64,000 nucleotides of DNA, from the NCBI RefSeq assembly GCF_963678865.1, contig NZ_OY787459.1, forward strand, positions 3,879,381 to 3,943,380, in the 5' to 3' direction. The DNA comes from Maridesulfovibrio sp. (GTDB taxonomy: Bacteria > Desulfobacterota > Desulfovibrionia > Desulfovibrionales > Desulfovibrionaceae). A model generated the notes under the pieces. It did not search any database. It was not told where the DNA came from and saw nothing but the letters and a program-made list of their open reading frames with translations. Positions 8,642 to 16,332 of the stretch are shown one piece after another (positions within the stretch are counted from its first letter, which is position 1; each line of letters begins with the position of its first letter). The position numbers and the translations under genes are program-made.

Positions 8642-9082
8642 ATGGCAGACAGCGATAACGTCAATATCAACGGCAATTCTTACGACTGGGAAGGCGTGAC
8701 CATCAGCGGCCCGCAGGGAGTGCTGACTGGAATATCCGAACTTAACTGGTCATCCGAAAAACCCAAAAAGGATACCTACGGCAAAGGCGCTGTGCGCAGA
8801 GGCCAGACACGTGGCAACTATTCAGCAAAGTTCGACATGGTTTTGGACCCTGACGAATATGATGACCTGATCAGTTCCTTGTCCGGTGGCATTTATGACA
8901 GTCAGTTTGATTTTGCAGTGATCATGGAGGGCAACCGCCAGCATGAAATAGTGCTGAAACAAATGACTGTTGATAGCTTAACCGACGGAGCCAAAAACGG
9001 TGACGGCGAAATAACTCAAAAATTGTCCGGCAAAGTCAAGATGATCCACAGAGACGGCAAGCCGGAATACGAGGAGAAATAA
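8642..9082 (+). CDS. Tail tube protein
   Basis: The 146-residue product sits between sheath and chaperone genes, where the inner tube protein is always encoded. The sequence is beta-rich, with the tube-family pattern of an early ISGPQGVLTGISEL strand, a KGAVRRGQTRGNYSAKFDM region and a C-terminal GEITQKLSGKVKMI strand. It would stack as hexameric rings inside the sheath. Ribosome site AAGGAGA lies just upstream. Assignment is by context plus composition. Confidence 0.75.
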   Translation: MADSDNVNINGNSYDWEGVTISGPQGVLTGISELNWSSEKPKKDTYGKGAVRRGQTRGNYSAKFDMVLDPDEYDDLISSLSGGIYDSQFDFAVIMEGNRQHEIVLKQMTVDSLTDGAKNGDGEITQKLSGKVKMIHRDGKPEYEEK

Positions 9083-9085
9083 GAC

Positions 9086-9418
9086 ATGGCAGAAGAAACA
9101 AAAGGCAAATTGACCGAAAGCTCAAAGGGCAGCAAGTATAAGCCATTTACCAGCAAATATGATGATTTCGATGAAAAAGAAGTCGAGATTACTCACCACT
9201 TCCGCAAGCCCGGTCGTAAAGAACTGATCACCCTGTCCAAAGCAACCAAGGCAAAACAGTTCGATACCCTGTCCAAGGTTTTGGGACACATGGTTGACCC
9301 TAAAGAAAAAAATGAACTGCTTACAACAACCCTCGAGGAAGAGCCTATGCTGGTTTTAGCGTTTGCTGAAGCTATCATGCAGCGTTGTGGGCACGGCTCC
9401 GTAGAACTGGGAAACTAG
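9086..9418 (+). CDS. Tail assembly chaperone, short zero-frame product (gpG-like)
   Basis: A 110-residue charged protein encoded directly between the tube and tape measure genes, the constant location of tail assembly chaperones. It opens with a disordered Lys/Ser-rich stretch, then EVEITHHFRKPGRKELITLSK and helices. Such chaperones coat the tape measure protein during tail assembly. The gene ends in TAG 9416-9418, directly after a GGGAAAC slippery heptamer, so a minority of ribosomes should continue in the -1 frame. Confidence 0.85.
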   Translation: MAEETKGKLTESSKGSKYKPFTSKYDDFDEKEVEITHHFRKPGRKELITLSKATKAKQFDTLSKVLGHMVDPKEKNELLTTTLEEEPMLVLAFAEAIMQRCGHGSVELGN

Positions 9419-9457
9419 ATGAAATCAGGGCGGACTTAAACAAGCCCGTCCTGATTT
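9409..9457 (+). promoter_or_regulatory. Programmed -1 frameshift signal
   Basis: The heptamer G GGA AAC (9409-9415) is of X XXY YYZ type and stands in the zero frame directly before the stop codon. After a six-base spacer, 9422-9433 pairs with 9446-9457 as a 12-bp stem (one G-U pair) with a 12-base loop. Slippery site, spacer length and stimulatory stem all match known signals. Confidence 0.9.
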
Positions 9458-9612
9458 ATTCGGACCTGATCAAATATTATCTGCATGAACAGCCTGTCGA
9501 TGGTCTGGAGGAATTCAAATATCAGGCAGCGCGGGCGCTCAACATAGAAGAAAGATTCCATAAACAGACAGCAATACACCTAAGCAAACTCTTTGGAACA
9601 GAAGGACAATAG
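9409..9612 (+). CDS. Tail assembly chaperone -1 frame extension (gpGT-like)
   Basis: This reading frame has no convincing start of its own: its only early start candidate is a TTG at 9385 without a ribosome site. Shifting -1 at the heptamer joins the 110 zero-frame residues to about 65 more (from LDEIRADLNKP...), giving a ~175-residue product. In lambda, Mu and relatives this extension binds the tube protein while the G part binds the tape measure. It ends five bases before the tape measure gene. Confidence 0.88.
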   Translation, partial: GKLDEIRADLNKPVLIYSDLIKYYLHEQPVDGLEEFKYQAARALNIEERFHKQTAIHLSKLFGTEGQ

Positions 9613-9617
9613 ACAGC

Positions 9618-11885
9618 ATGGAAATTTTCGACGTTTTCGCCACTTTCGGCATACTGGACAATATAAGCGGCCCGCTAGGCGGCATTCGTCAGGGCTTCGC
9701 TCAGACTGAAGCCGCTGGCGGTCGCTTGTCCTCCGCCATGGGATCACTAACAAAATCCTTGCTACCTTTTATTGCCGCTGCTGGAATATTCCTAGCCACC
9801 CTTGCTCCTGCGGTCGGAACGGCCGCTAATTTTGAGGCTGCTATTTCCGGCGTGGGGTCTGTCTCCGGTGCGTCTGTTGTTGAAATGCAGAAGCTGGAGC
9901 AGGCCGCGCTTGACCTTGGAGCCTCGACAGCCTGGTCAGCTTCCGAAGTGGCCAGCGCAGAAAAGAGTCTGGCTATGGCCGGGTTCGAAGTGCAGGAAAA
10001 CATATCCGCGCTTCCCGGTGTGCTCGATCTGGCCAGCGCTGCCCAATTTGATCTGGGTGAAACCGCAAATATTGCCTCTAATATTCTGTCCAGCTTCAGC
10101 ATGGAAGCAAACCAGATGGGCAAGGTTGCGGACATCCTGACTACAACCTTCACCACTTCGAATACCACTCTTGCTTCCCTGTCCTCGACAATGGCCAATG
10201 CTGGTTCCGTGGCTGCTGCCGCTGGAGCCAGCTTGGCTGATGTTGCGGCCATGGCTGGTAAACTCGGTGATGTTGGTATTGATGCATCCGTTGCCGGCAC
10301 AGGTATCAAAATTATGTTTCAGCGGTTGCAGGCCCCAACGGGCGAGGCTGCAAAAGCTCTTGATAGTTTCGGTATTGCCACCAAAGACGCGGCAGGAAAC
10401 ATGTTGCCGATATTTGACATCTTGGGCGATCTGGAAACAGCCATGGATGGAATGGGTACGGCAGACCGCGCGGCCTACCTGAAAAAGATTTTCGGTGATG
10501 AGGCTGTCGGCTCCATCACCGCTCTGATGACTCAGGGAATTAGCACAGTTAAAGCATACGCCGATAGCCTTGAAGTTCCCGGCACAGCCTCTGCCGTCGC
10601 AGCCAAGCAGCTCGACAACCTAAACGGAGCTGTAACGATTCTTGGTTCTGCATGGGAAGGGCTTCAGATAACAATCGGATCAATTTTCTTACCCGTTTTG
10701 ACCCCGCTGGTGCGCGGGATCACCGGAGTAGTTAATATTTTCAATTTTCTGGCCGGGCATCCCTTGGGTAAGGCTCTTCTGGCTGTTTCTGCCGCAATCG
10801 CTGGAGTGGTTGTCGTAGCTGGTCTTTTTTCTGCTGCCATGTGGGGAGCCTCCATAGCGGTCGGCGCACTTAATCTTTCCTTACTGGCTAACCCCTTCGT
10901 GCTTGCTGGCGCGGCTATTGTAGGTGTCATCGTTCTGGTCAACGAATTGCTTCAAGACGTTAAGGGGTTTGCCTCCCTCGGTGATATGTGGACTGAGGTT
11001 GTAAACGCTTTCAATAACATTGGTTGGCGTACCGGACTACAATTGCTTTGGGACAGTCTTTCTGATGGCTTCAAAGGTTTTCTCGGACTTCTGGCAACTG
11101 TGGCTATTTCAGCTTTAGCAATATTTGTCAGTCCTTTTGCCGCAGTTGTTGCAGTTATCGGCGGCCTTATCGCTGGTGTTGTGGCTGCAATAGCTTGGAA
11201 TTTTGACAAGATAAGCGATTTTTTCACTGGTCTGGGCAGCAGCATCCTTTCAGGCTTATCGGCTGTTTTTGATGGCATGAAGTTTATGTTTCTCAACTTC
11301 ACGCCCATGGGCCTATTGATCAAACACTTTGACGAGATCGTAAACTATCTGTCATCCATTGACCTCTCCGAGTGCGGCCGCAAACTCTGGACCACATTTA
11401 CCGATGGCTTGAAGTCCATGATTTCCGCCCCGGTAGAAATTGTTAAATCCGGTCTACAGGCCATCCGCAACATGTTGCCGTTCTCCGATGCCAAGACCGG
11501 ACCGCTGTCTACTCTCACACTCTCCGGGCAGCGCATGATGGAAACTCTGGCCACCGGAGTCGGAGCCGGTGCCGGATCATTGACCGATGCAGTATCTAGC
11601 GCTCTTGCTGATCCTGCTGCCGCTATCAGCTCCGGCCTTGATGCCGTGGGTAATTTCCTTTTCGGTGCAGAGCCTGAATTAGCTGTTGCCGGTGGCGCTC
11701 CTGCGCCGGAAGTTTCTCCGATCACTTCCAAACAAGCTCCGAAGACTTCCACCAGCTCAAAGCGCAGTTCGTCCAAGTCCGGCGGGATCACGATTCAAAA
11801 CATGACCGTAACTCTGCCTAATGTGACTGACGCAGAAGGTTTTAAGCGTGAGCTGCAAAAGCTTTTGGAGAAGTACGATGGCTAA
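9618..11885 (+). CDS. Tail tape measure protein
   Basis: The 755-residue protein sets tail length and is released at infection. Residues ~60-330 form the TP901-type tape measure core (GASTAWSASEVASAEKSLAMAG, VGIDASVAGTGIKIMFQRL, FGDEAVGSITALM). Residues ~385-560 contain several strongly hydrophobic segments compatible with membrane insertion during DNA entry. The C-terminus after residue ~690 is Ser/Lys/Pro-rich followed by a short beta segment ending in RELQKLLEKYDG. It follows the chaperone gene and overlaps the next start, as in other contractile-tail phages. Confidence 0.92.
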   Translation: MEIFDVFATFGILDNISGPLGGIRQGFAQTEAAGGRLSSAMGSLTKSLLPFIAAAGIFLATLAPAVGTAANFEAAISGVGSVSGASVVEMQKLEQAALDLGASTAWSASEVASAEKSLAMAGFEVQENISALPGVLDLASAAQFDLGETANIASNILSSFSMEANQMGKVADILTTTFTTSNTTLASLSSTMANAGSVAAAAGASLADVAAMAGKLGDVGIDASVAGTGIKIMFQRLQAPTGEAAKALDSFGIATKDAAGNMLPIFDILGDLETAMDGMGTADRAAYLKKIFGDEAVGSITALMTQGISTVKAYADSLEVPGTASAVAAKQLDNLNGAVTILGSAWEGLQITIGSIFLPVLTPLVRGITGVVNIFNFLAGHPLGKALLAVSAAIAGVVVVAGLFSAAMWGASIAVGALNLSLLANPFVLAGAAIVGVIVLVNELLQDVKGFASLGDMWTEVVNAFNNIGWRTGLQLLWDSLSDGFKGFLGLLATVAISALAIFVSPFAAVVAVIGGLIAGVVAAIAWNFDKISDFFTGLGSSILSGLSAVFDGMKFMFLNFTPMGLLIKHFDEIVNYLSSIDLSECGRKLWTTFTDGLKSMISAPVEIVKSGLQAIRNMLPFSDAKTGPLSTLTLSGQRMMETLATGVGAGAGSLTDAVSSALADPAAAISSGLDAVGNFLFGAEPELAVAGGAPAPEVSPITSKQAPKTSTSSKRSSSKSGGITIQNMTVTLPNVTDAEGFKRELQKLLEKYDG

Positions 11886-12369
11886 TGGTTATTTGTCATG
11901 GGAAGACGGCGCAGTCGTGCTGGGTGGTTCCGAGCTGGACGGCATTTTACAGAACCTTTCTGTGCGCGGGGCGGTTTTGTTTGACCGGGCCGAACAAGAT
12001 GGACTCAGCGGTAAAACCAAAATCCCCATGGGGTGGGAAGACGCTGACATCACCCTAGTTCTGCTGCTCGAAACTAATGAAGCTGCTGATTGCTACGACC
12101 GTCTGGAAGAATTGGACGCTCTGTTTAAGGGGCAGGACAGTAACGGCAATCCGCTGATCTTGGACGTGCGTAACCGTCATTGCCAAGCTCGGCATATTAA
12201 CCAGGTCGTTTTTTCCGGTTTGGATTCTCAGGAGAACAACAAAGACGATGCCATCATAGCCTCGCTTGCTTTCTCTGAGCACCGCCCGGCAACGGTGGAC
12301 ACTGAAGAACGTGTTGTCGCTTCCGGCAAGGCTGCCCCGGCAATCAATGCTTCCGAGGAGTCCCGCTAA
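11878..12369 (+). CDS. Tail/baseplate protein of unknown family
   Basis: A 163-residue protein from ATG 11878, a start that overlaps the end of the tape measure gene. Position between tape measure and hub suggests a baseplate or tail-tip component comparable in place to Mu gp43, but it is far shorter than that protein. Visible features are a beta-rich N-terminal half (LSVRGAVLFDRAEQDG) and a D-x-Y-D-R-L-E-E-L-D helix. I do not recognise the family. Confidence 0.55.
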   Translation: MANGYLSWEDGAVVLGGSELDGILQNLSVRGAVLFDRAEQDGLSGKTKIPMGWEDADITLVLLLETNEAADCYDRLEELDALFKGQDSNGNPLILDVRNRHCQARHINQVVFSGLDSQENNKDDAIIASLAFSEHRPATVDTEERVVASGKAAPAINASEESR

Positions 12370-13169
12370 TGCAGATTAACGGTGTACGCACTCATATTAT
12401 GATCGGCGGAATTGAAATCTTGCGCTGCCCCCGGTTGGCCATCATGTCCCGTCGTGGTGCCCCCATGTGGACATTTGAGATTACCTTGCCCGATCCTATG
12501 GGCAAGATCGGCCGCGCGGTACGGCTCGGCGATGCGGTTAACATGGCCATCGGCTACCGCGATAAAGAGCCGGTACTGTGGGCCGGAACCGCGAAGGCCA
12601 TGCGACCGGGCAACAAAGATCAGCTCATAGTCTCAGGCGTTGGCCGTGATGACGAGCAGCTTAACACCGTGACTGTCTGCCAGAGCTGGGAGAACGAAAC
12701 ACCTGAAGCAATAGTTCGCTATGCCGCAGGCCTGACCGGATTGCCCATTGCTCGCATTGATTCTCCCGGCGTGATTTTTCCACGGTTTGTTTCTTCGACC
12801 GTTCCCGTTTGGCAGTTGTCCAGACAAGCAACCGAGTCCTGCCAGCGCGGTTTCAATATCGACATGTCCAGATGGAAAATGTGGCTCGGTCCTGACGGTA
12901 TCCACTGGGGAGATCATGACCAGCCCGGAACTATACCGACCATAGCGACCGGCGCAGGACTGCTTACGCACCTTCCGGCAGACAACCCCGCGGCACTCTC
13001 CAAGGTGGAAACATTTCTGCTTCCTGACCTCATGCACTCCCGTGTTTTCGGCCTGATCGACAACAAGCGCGGCATCAATGACAGCTTCCGCGCTTTGGAT
13101 GTAACGCACCTGATCGAAAACACCTCAGCGCGGACCCATATCAGCTATGGAGTGGAATATGAGTACTGA
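12369..13169 (+). CDS. Baseplate hub protein (gp44/gpP-like, late control D type)
   Basis: A 266-residue protein with the hub pattern: N-terminal beta barrel region (MQINGVRTHIMIGGIEIL, FEITLPDP), DAVNMAIGYRDKEPVLWAGTA resembling the early barrel of gpD/gp44 proteins, and a domain with ENETPEAIVRYAAGLTGLP near residue 115. The hub links tail tube to spike. The start overlaps the upstream stop, and its last residues overlap the spike gene. Confidence 0.75.
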   Translation: MQINGVRTHIMIGGIEILRCPRLAIMSRRGAPMWTFEITLPDPMGKIGRAVRLGDAVNMAIGYRDKEPVLWAGTAKAMRPGNKDQLIVSGVGRDDEQLNTVTVCQSWENETPEAIVRYAAGLTGLPIARIDSPGVIFPRFVSSTVPVWQLSRQATESCQRGFNIDMSRWKMWLGPDGIHWGDHDQPGTIPTIATGAGLLTHLPADNPAALSKVETFLLPDLMHSRVFGLIDNKRGINDSFRALDVTHLIENTSARTHISYGVEYEY

Positions 13170-14028
13170 TGTGCTGTCACTCTTGAAGCGCGTTGTTGAA
13201 TTGGCCATGCCGAATTTGCGCGCATACTACCGCATCACCCGCAAGGCCAAGGTTGTGGCCACATATGCGAGTGACGGTAAATACTGGGCAGACGTGCAGC
13301 CGCTTCGCAATGACGATTCTGTAGACGAAAACGAGCCAGTTATACCAAAAGTAGAGATCCCGATAATGTGGGCCGGTCCCCTGCGCGGGGTGGTTTGTCC
13401 GCCGCTGCCCGGCACGTACTGCGACATTACCTATTATGACGGCGATCCGGATTACCCGCGTATTTCAAATTTCCGCTGGCACGTATCCCAAGCGCCTGAG
13501 TGCGAAGTGGATGCATTTATCATTCAGCAGACTCCCGGCGTACATATCAAAATTGATGCTGAGAGCAATATTATCCACTTCACCCCGGCCAACAGGATCA
13601 GCGAGATCGGCAGCGATCGCACCAGCAAAATCGGGGACAACCAAGTTGAGAATGTCGGCAAAAACAACACGCGCTTGGTTGGTGACGATGAGACTATCAC
13701 CGTCAGCCAGAACAAGACCGAAAACGTTGAACAACATCGTGTTTCCAACATAACCGGCGATGATGAAACTAACGCTGCAAACTGGACAGTCGAGGTAAGC
13801 GGGACAGCTCTGGTAAAGGCCGAACACATCAAAATGCAGGCTGAGCAAATTACCCGTCAGGGCAATGAAACCACAACCGGCACTGATGGAGAGATCGGCA
13901 CATCTAAAGAACGCACCCATCGCACTCACGAAGGCAGCTACACTTTAAACGGCAACCAACACATTGAAGGTGATCTTCATGTCACCGGCAACATTTACGC
14001 CGGAAGCAGAACAGGGAGCACAGTATGA
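13159..14028 (+). CDS. Baseplate spike protein (gp45/gpV-like)
   Basis: The 289-residue product begins with an N-terminal helix and OB-fold-like domain (WADVQPLRNDD, GVVCPPLPGTYCDITYYDGDPDYPRI). From residue ~125 it changes to a repetitive beta sequence with regularly spaced GD/N turns (IGDNQVENVGKNNTRLVGDDE...), as in the triple-stranded beta-helix of VgrG and gpV spikes. It would form the trimeric membrane-puncturing tip. ATG 13159 is preferred (GGAG upstream); an in-frame ATG lies at 13147. Confidence 0.82.
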   Translation: MSTDVLSLLKRVVELAMPNLRAYYRITRKAKVVATYASDGKYWADVQPLRNDDSVDENEPVIPKVEIPIMWAGPLRGVVCPPLPGTYCDITYYDGDPDYPRISNFRWHVSQAPECEVDAFIIQQTPGVHIKIDAESNIIHFTPANRISEIGSDRTSKIGDNQVENVGKNNTRLVGDDETITVSQNKTENVEQHRVSNITGDDETNAANWTVEVSGTALVKAEHIKMQAEQITRQGNETTTGTDGEIGTSKERTHRTHEGSYTLNGNQHIEGDLHVTGNIYAGSRTGSTV

Positions 14029-14459
14029 TTGCTGATGTTTATGGTCAGGACATAAAGCTTGATGCTGATCTGCAAGCCGTAGTTGCTGCCAATGGCGAAT
14101 TGGTTCTCACTGACGGACCGGATACCGGAGTGCAGGATATTAAGCTGGCCCTGTTTACGTATTTGAAAACGCTCTTTTACGACATCGAGCACGGCAGCAC
14201 CATCCTTGACTGGATTAAAGACGAATCTACCAGCGAGACTCGCAGCGCGTTCTGTGTTGAGGTTAAGCGCTGCATCCATACTGATCCGCGCGTGGTTCCC
14301 ATGTCTGCCAAATGCCAAATTACCAGCTGGGATCACACTGGAATTATCGCCGCTGCGAGCTGGCGTTTTATTGACGTAACCCATCCGTTCAACCTTGTTT
14401 TTGAAGTTGGCGCGGACGGACGAATTGAAGAGGTGAAGGCTGATGTCAATCCCCGTTAA
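14025..14459 (+). CDS. Baseplate wedge protein (gp46-like)
   Basis: A 144-residue protein between spike and J genes, where Mu encodes gp46, a relative of T4 gp25/P2 gpW. The segment DTGVQDIKLALFTYLKTLFYDIEHGS (residues ~33-58) and the later F-x-V-E-V-K-R helix are typical of this group. gp25-like proteins nucleate sheath polymerisation. Starts by ATGA overlap with the spike gene, and overlaps the next gene by 17 bases. Confidence 0.78.
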   Translation: MIADVYGQDIKLDADLQAVVAANGELVLTDGPDTGVQDIKLALFTYLKTLFYDIEHGSTILDWIKDESTSETRSAFCVEVKRCIHTDPRVVPMSAKCQITSWDHTGIIAAASWRFIDVTHPFNLVFEVGADGRIEEVKADVNPR

Positions 14460-15594
14460 AAAGTCACTCGCAGATGTCCGCGAAATGATTTTTCAGCGCA
14501 TTGAGGAAGTGCAGGACGAGTACGCCGCTAAAGGTTGGCTACCTAACCGTCTGAACCTGAATAAAGGCGTCATCCGTGGCTTGATAGAAGTCTTCGCTTT
14601 CAGTCTTTACCAGCTGTATGTGCTGCTGAGTGTTATTCTGGCTAATGCATTCCCCAAGACTGCGACCGGCGATTGGTCCGATCTGCATGCCAATCAGGTG
14701 GAGTTGACCCGCAAAGGTGCAACCAAGGTCAGTGGGAGTGTTATTTTTAGCGGTGAGGAGTCCGGCAATATCAAAATACCTGCTGGCAGAATTATTAAGA
14801 CCTCACCGGACGGTACCGGAGCTGTTTACCGCTTCATCACCACTGAGGATGCAATTATGCCTGATGGCCAGACCAGCGTGACCGTGCCGGTGGAAGCTGA
14901 AGAGTATGGACGTGGGGCTAATGCCGCGCCTGGTCAGATTAATGAAATTTCTACCTCCATCCCCAAAGTTACGGCAGTTACTAATGGTTCGGATTGGATG
15001 GCCAGCGAAGGAGCAGACGAGGAAACCGACTCCCAGCTCGGAACTCGTTATGTACTTCGCTGGCTCGAAAAGAACGGCTGCACCAAATACGCCTACGAAA
15101 GCTGGGCCATGTCAGTTCCCGGTGTAATTGCGGTAACGGTCCTCGACCAGCACCCACGCGGTCAAGGCACTGTGGACGTTGTTGTTAAAGGCTCCAATGG
15201 TATTCCCACTGACGAACTTCTTAATAAAGTTCGCATGGCCATAGCTGAAAATTTCCCGGTCAATGATGACTGGATTGCCAAAGGCCCGACCGCAATCGGC
15301 GTCGCGATCCGCGCGGAGCTGGTCATCGTCTCCGGTTCCCCGGATGCAATCATTGCCGAGGTAGAAAACAGGGTTCGCGCTCTTTTTACCGACCCCACAA
15401 CCGTGTCAGGCATAAGCCCGCTTCAGATCGGCGAAGACCTGACCATGGACCGCCTCGTGTCTACCATCATGGCCGTGCCGGGCGTGAAATCCATAACTTG
15501 GGAAGCTCCGATCGCTGACACACTGGTTGCTGCTGACGCGCTGGCCGTGCTTCAGAACCTAGCATTCACTACTAAATGGGCAGAGGCTGCATAA
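14443..15594 (+). CDS. Baseplate J-like protein (gp47)
   Basis: The 383-residue protein is a gpJ/gp47 baseplate wedge subunit. Recognisable parts are the N-terminal PNRLNLNKGVIRGLIEVFAFSLYQL helices, the G-x-x-x-KIPAGRIIKT strand and the C-terminal IGEDLTMDRLVSTIMAVPGVKSI segment characteristic of the family. J-like proteins dimerise around the hub to form the wedges that carry fibres. The frame begins inside the preceding gene and ends with TAATG. Confidence 0.9.
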   Translation: MSIPVKKSLADVREMIFQRIEEVQDEYAAKGWLPNRLNLNKGVIRGLIEVFAFSLYQLYVLLSVILANAFPKTATGDWSDLHANQVELTRKGATKVSGSVIFSGEESGNIKIPAGRIIKTSPDGTGAVYRFITTEDAIMPDGQTSVTVPVEAEEYGRGANAAPGQINEISTSIPKVTAVTNGSDWMASEGADEETDSQLGTRYVLRWLEKNGCTKYAYESWAMSVPGVIAVTVLDQHPRGQGTVDVVVKGSNGIPTDELLNKVRMAIAENFPVNDDWIAKGPTAIGVAIRAELVIVSGSPDAIIAEVENRVRALFTDPTTVSGISPLQIGEDLTMDRLVSTIMAVPGVKSITWEAPIADTLVAADALAVLQNLAFTTKWAEAA

Positions 15595-16331
15595 TGGATT
15601 TTCGCGATTACATTTTTAAAACTCTGCGCTGGTCGCTTTGCCTGCGTCCCGGTCCTATTGCGGCCGTGGTGCATGGCCTGGCGCGGGTATTTAATGATGT
15701 TGTCGGCGATATGTACTGGCTCCGCGACCAGATGAACCCGGCAACCTGCGAATTGCTGTTTCTGGAACCTCTGGCCGAGTCCCGCGGGATTACCCGCCAT
15801 CGCCTTGAAGTTGACGACGATCTGTTCAGACAGCGCGTGGTCAAAGCCTTTGCATGGCAGTTACTCGGCGGCAAGTCTCAGGGCATGCCCAAGCTGCTCA
15901 AGCATTTTGGTTACGATGTCGACGAACCGGTTAATGTTCGGGCTGAGGATGAGGCGCGGTGGGCTGAATTTAGGATTGAATTGGATTCGCCGCCAGCTAT
16001 TACCCAGAACGACTATGAATTACTTCTCTGGTCAACAAATGAGGCAAAGCCTGGACGATCAAAACTTGAGTCTGTTCGTTTTCGCTCCGTTCTCAAAAAG
16101 GAACTATACCACGGCGGCAAAATCCGCACTGGAGATGTTCAACACATACCGCACCGCTTCGGAATAAGTGCCGCGCCTATCCAGACCTATGTAGGGGTTG
16201 GCATCCGGCAGGCGGACATCGTCAATATTGGTATCAGGGATTCTAAAATTAATATCGAACCTGTTGAGCTGTATACTGGCATTGCCATGCAGCAGGTCGA
16301 CATAACCACAATACCCATCAGGGAGAACTGA
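15594..16331 (+). CDS. Tail protein I / gp48-like (DUF2313-type) with C-terminal repeats
   Basis: A 245-residue baseplate protein in the place of P2 gpI/Mu gp48, linking baseplate to tail fibre. The middle (about residues 75-150) has LLGGKSQGMPKLLKHFGYDVDEPV, typical for the family. After residue ~195 the protein carries two imperfect copies of a ~20-residue unit, YVGVGIRQADIVNIGIRD and YTGIAMQQVDITTIPIRE, probably a fibre docking extension. Start ATG 15594 overlaps the previous stop; an in-frame ATG at 15576 lacks support. Confidence 0.75.
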   Translation: MDFRDYIFKTLRWSLCLRPGPIAAVVHGLARVFNDVVGDMYWLRDQMNPATCELLFLEPLAESRGITRHRLEVDDDLFRQRVVKAFAWQLLGGKSQGMPKLLKHFGYDVDEPVNVRAEDEARWAEFRIELDSPPAITQNDYELLLWSTNEAKPGRSKLESVRFRSVLKKELYHGGKIRTGDVQHIPHRFGISAAPIQTYVGVGIRQADIVNIGIRDSKINIEPVELYTGIAMQQVDITTIPIREN

Positions 16332-16332
16332 T

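Noticed and set aside
12633..13109. - strand frame inside the baseplate hub gene
   Set aside because: Antisense to a phage gene within an all-+ operon with overlapping starts and stops.
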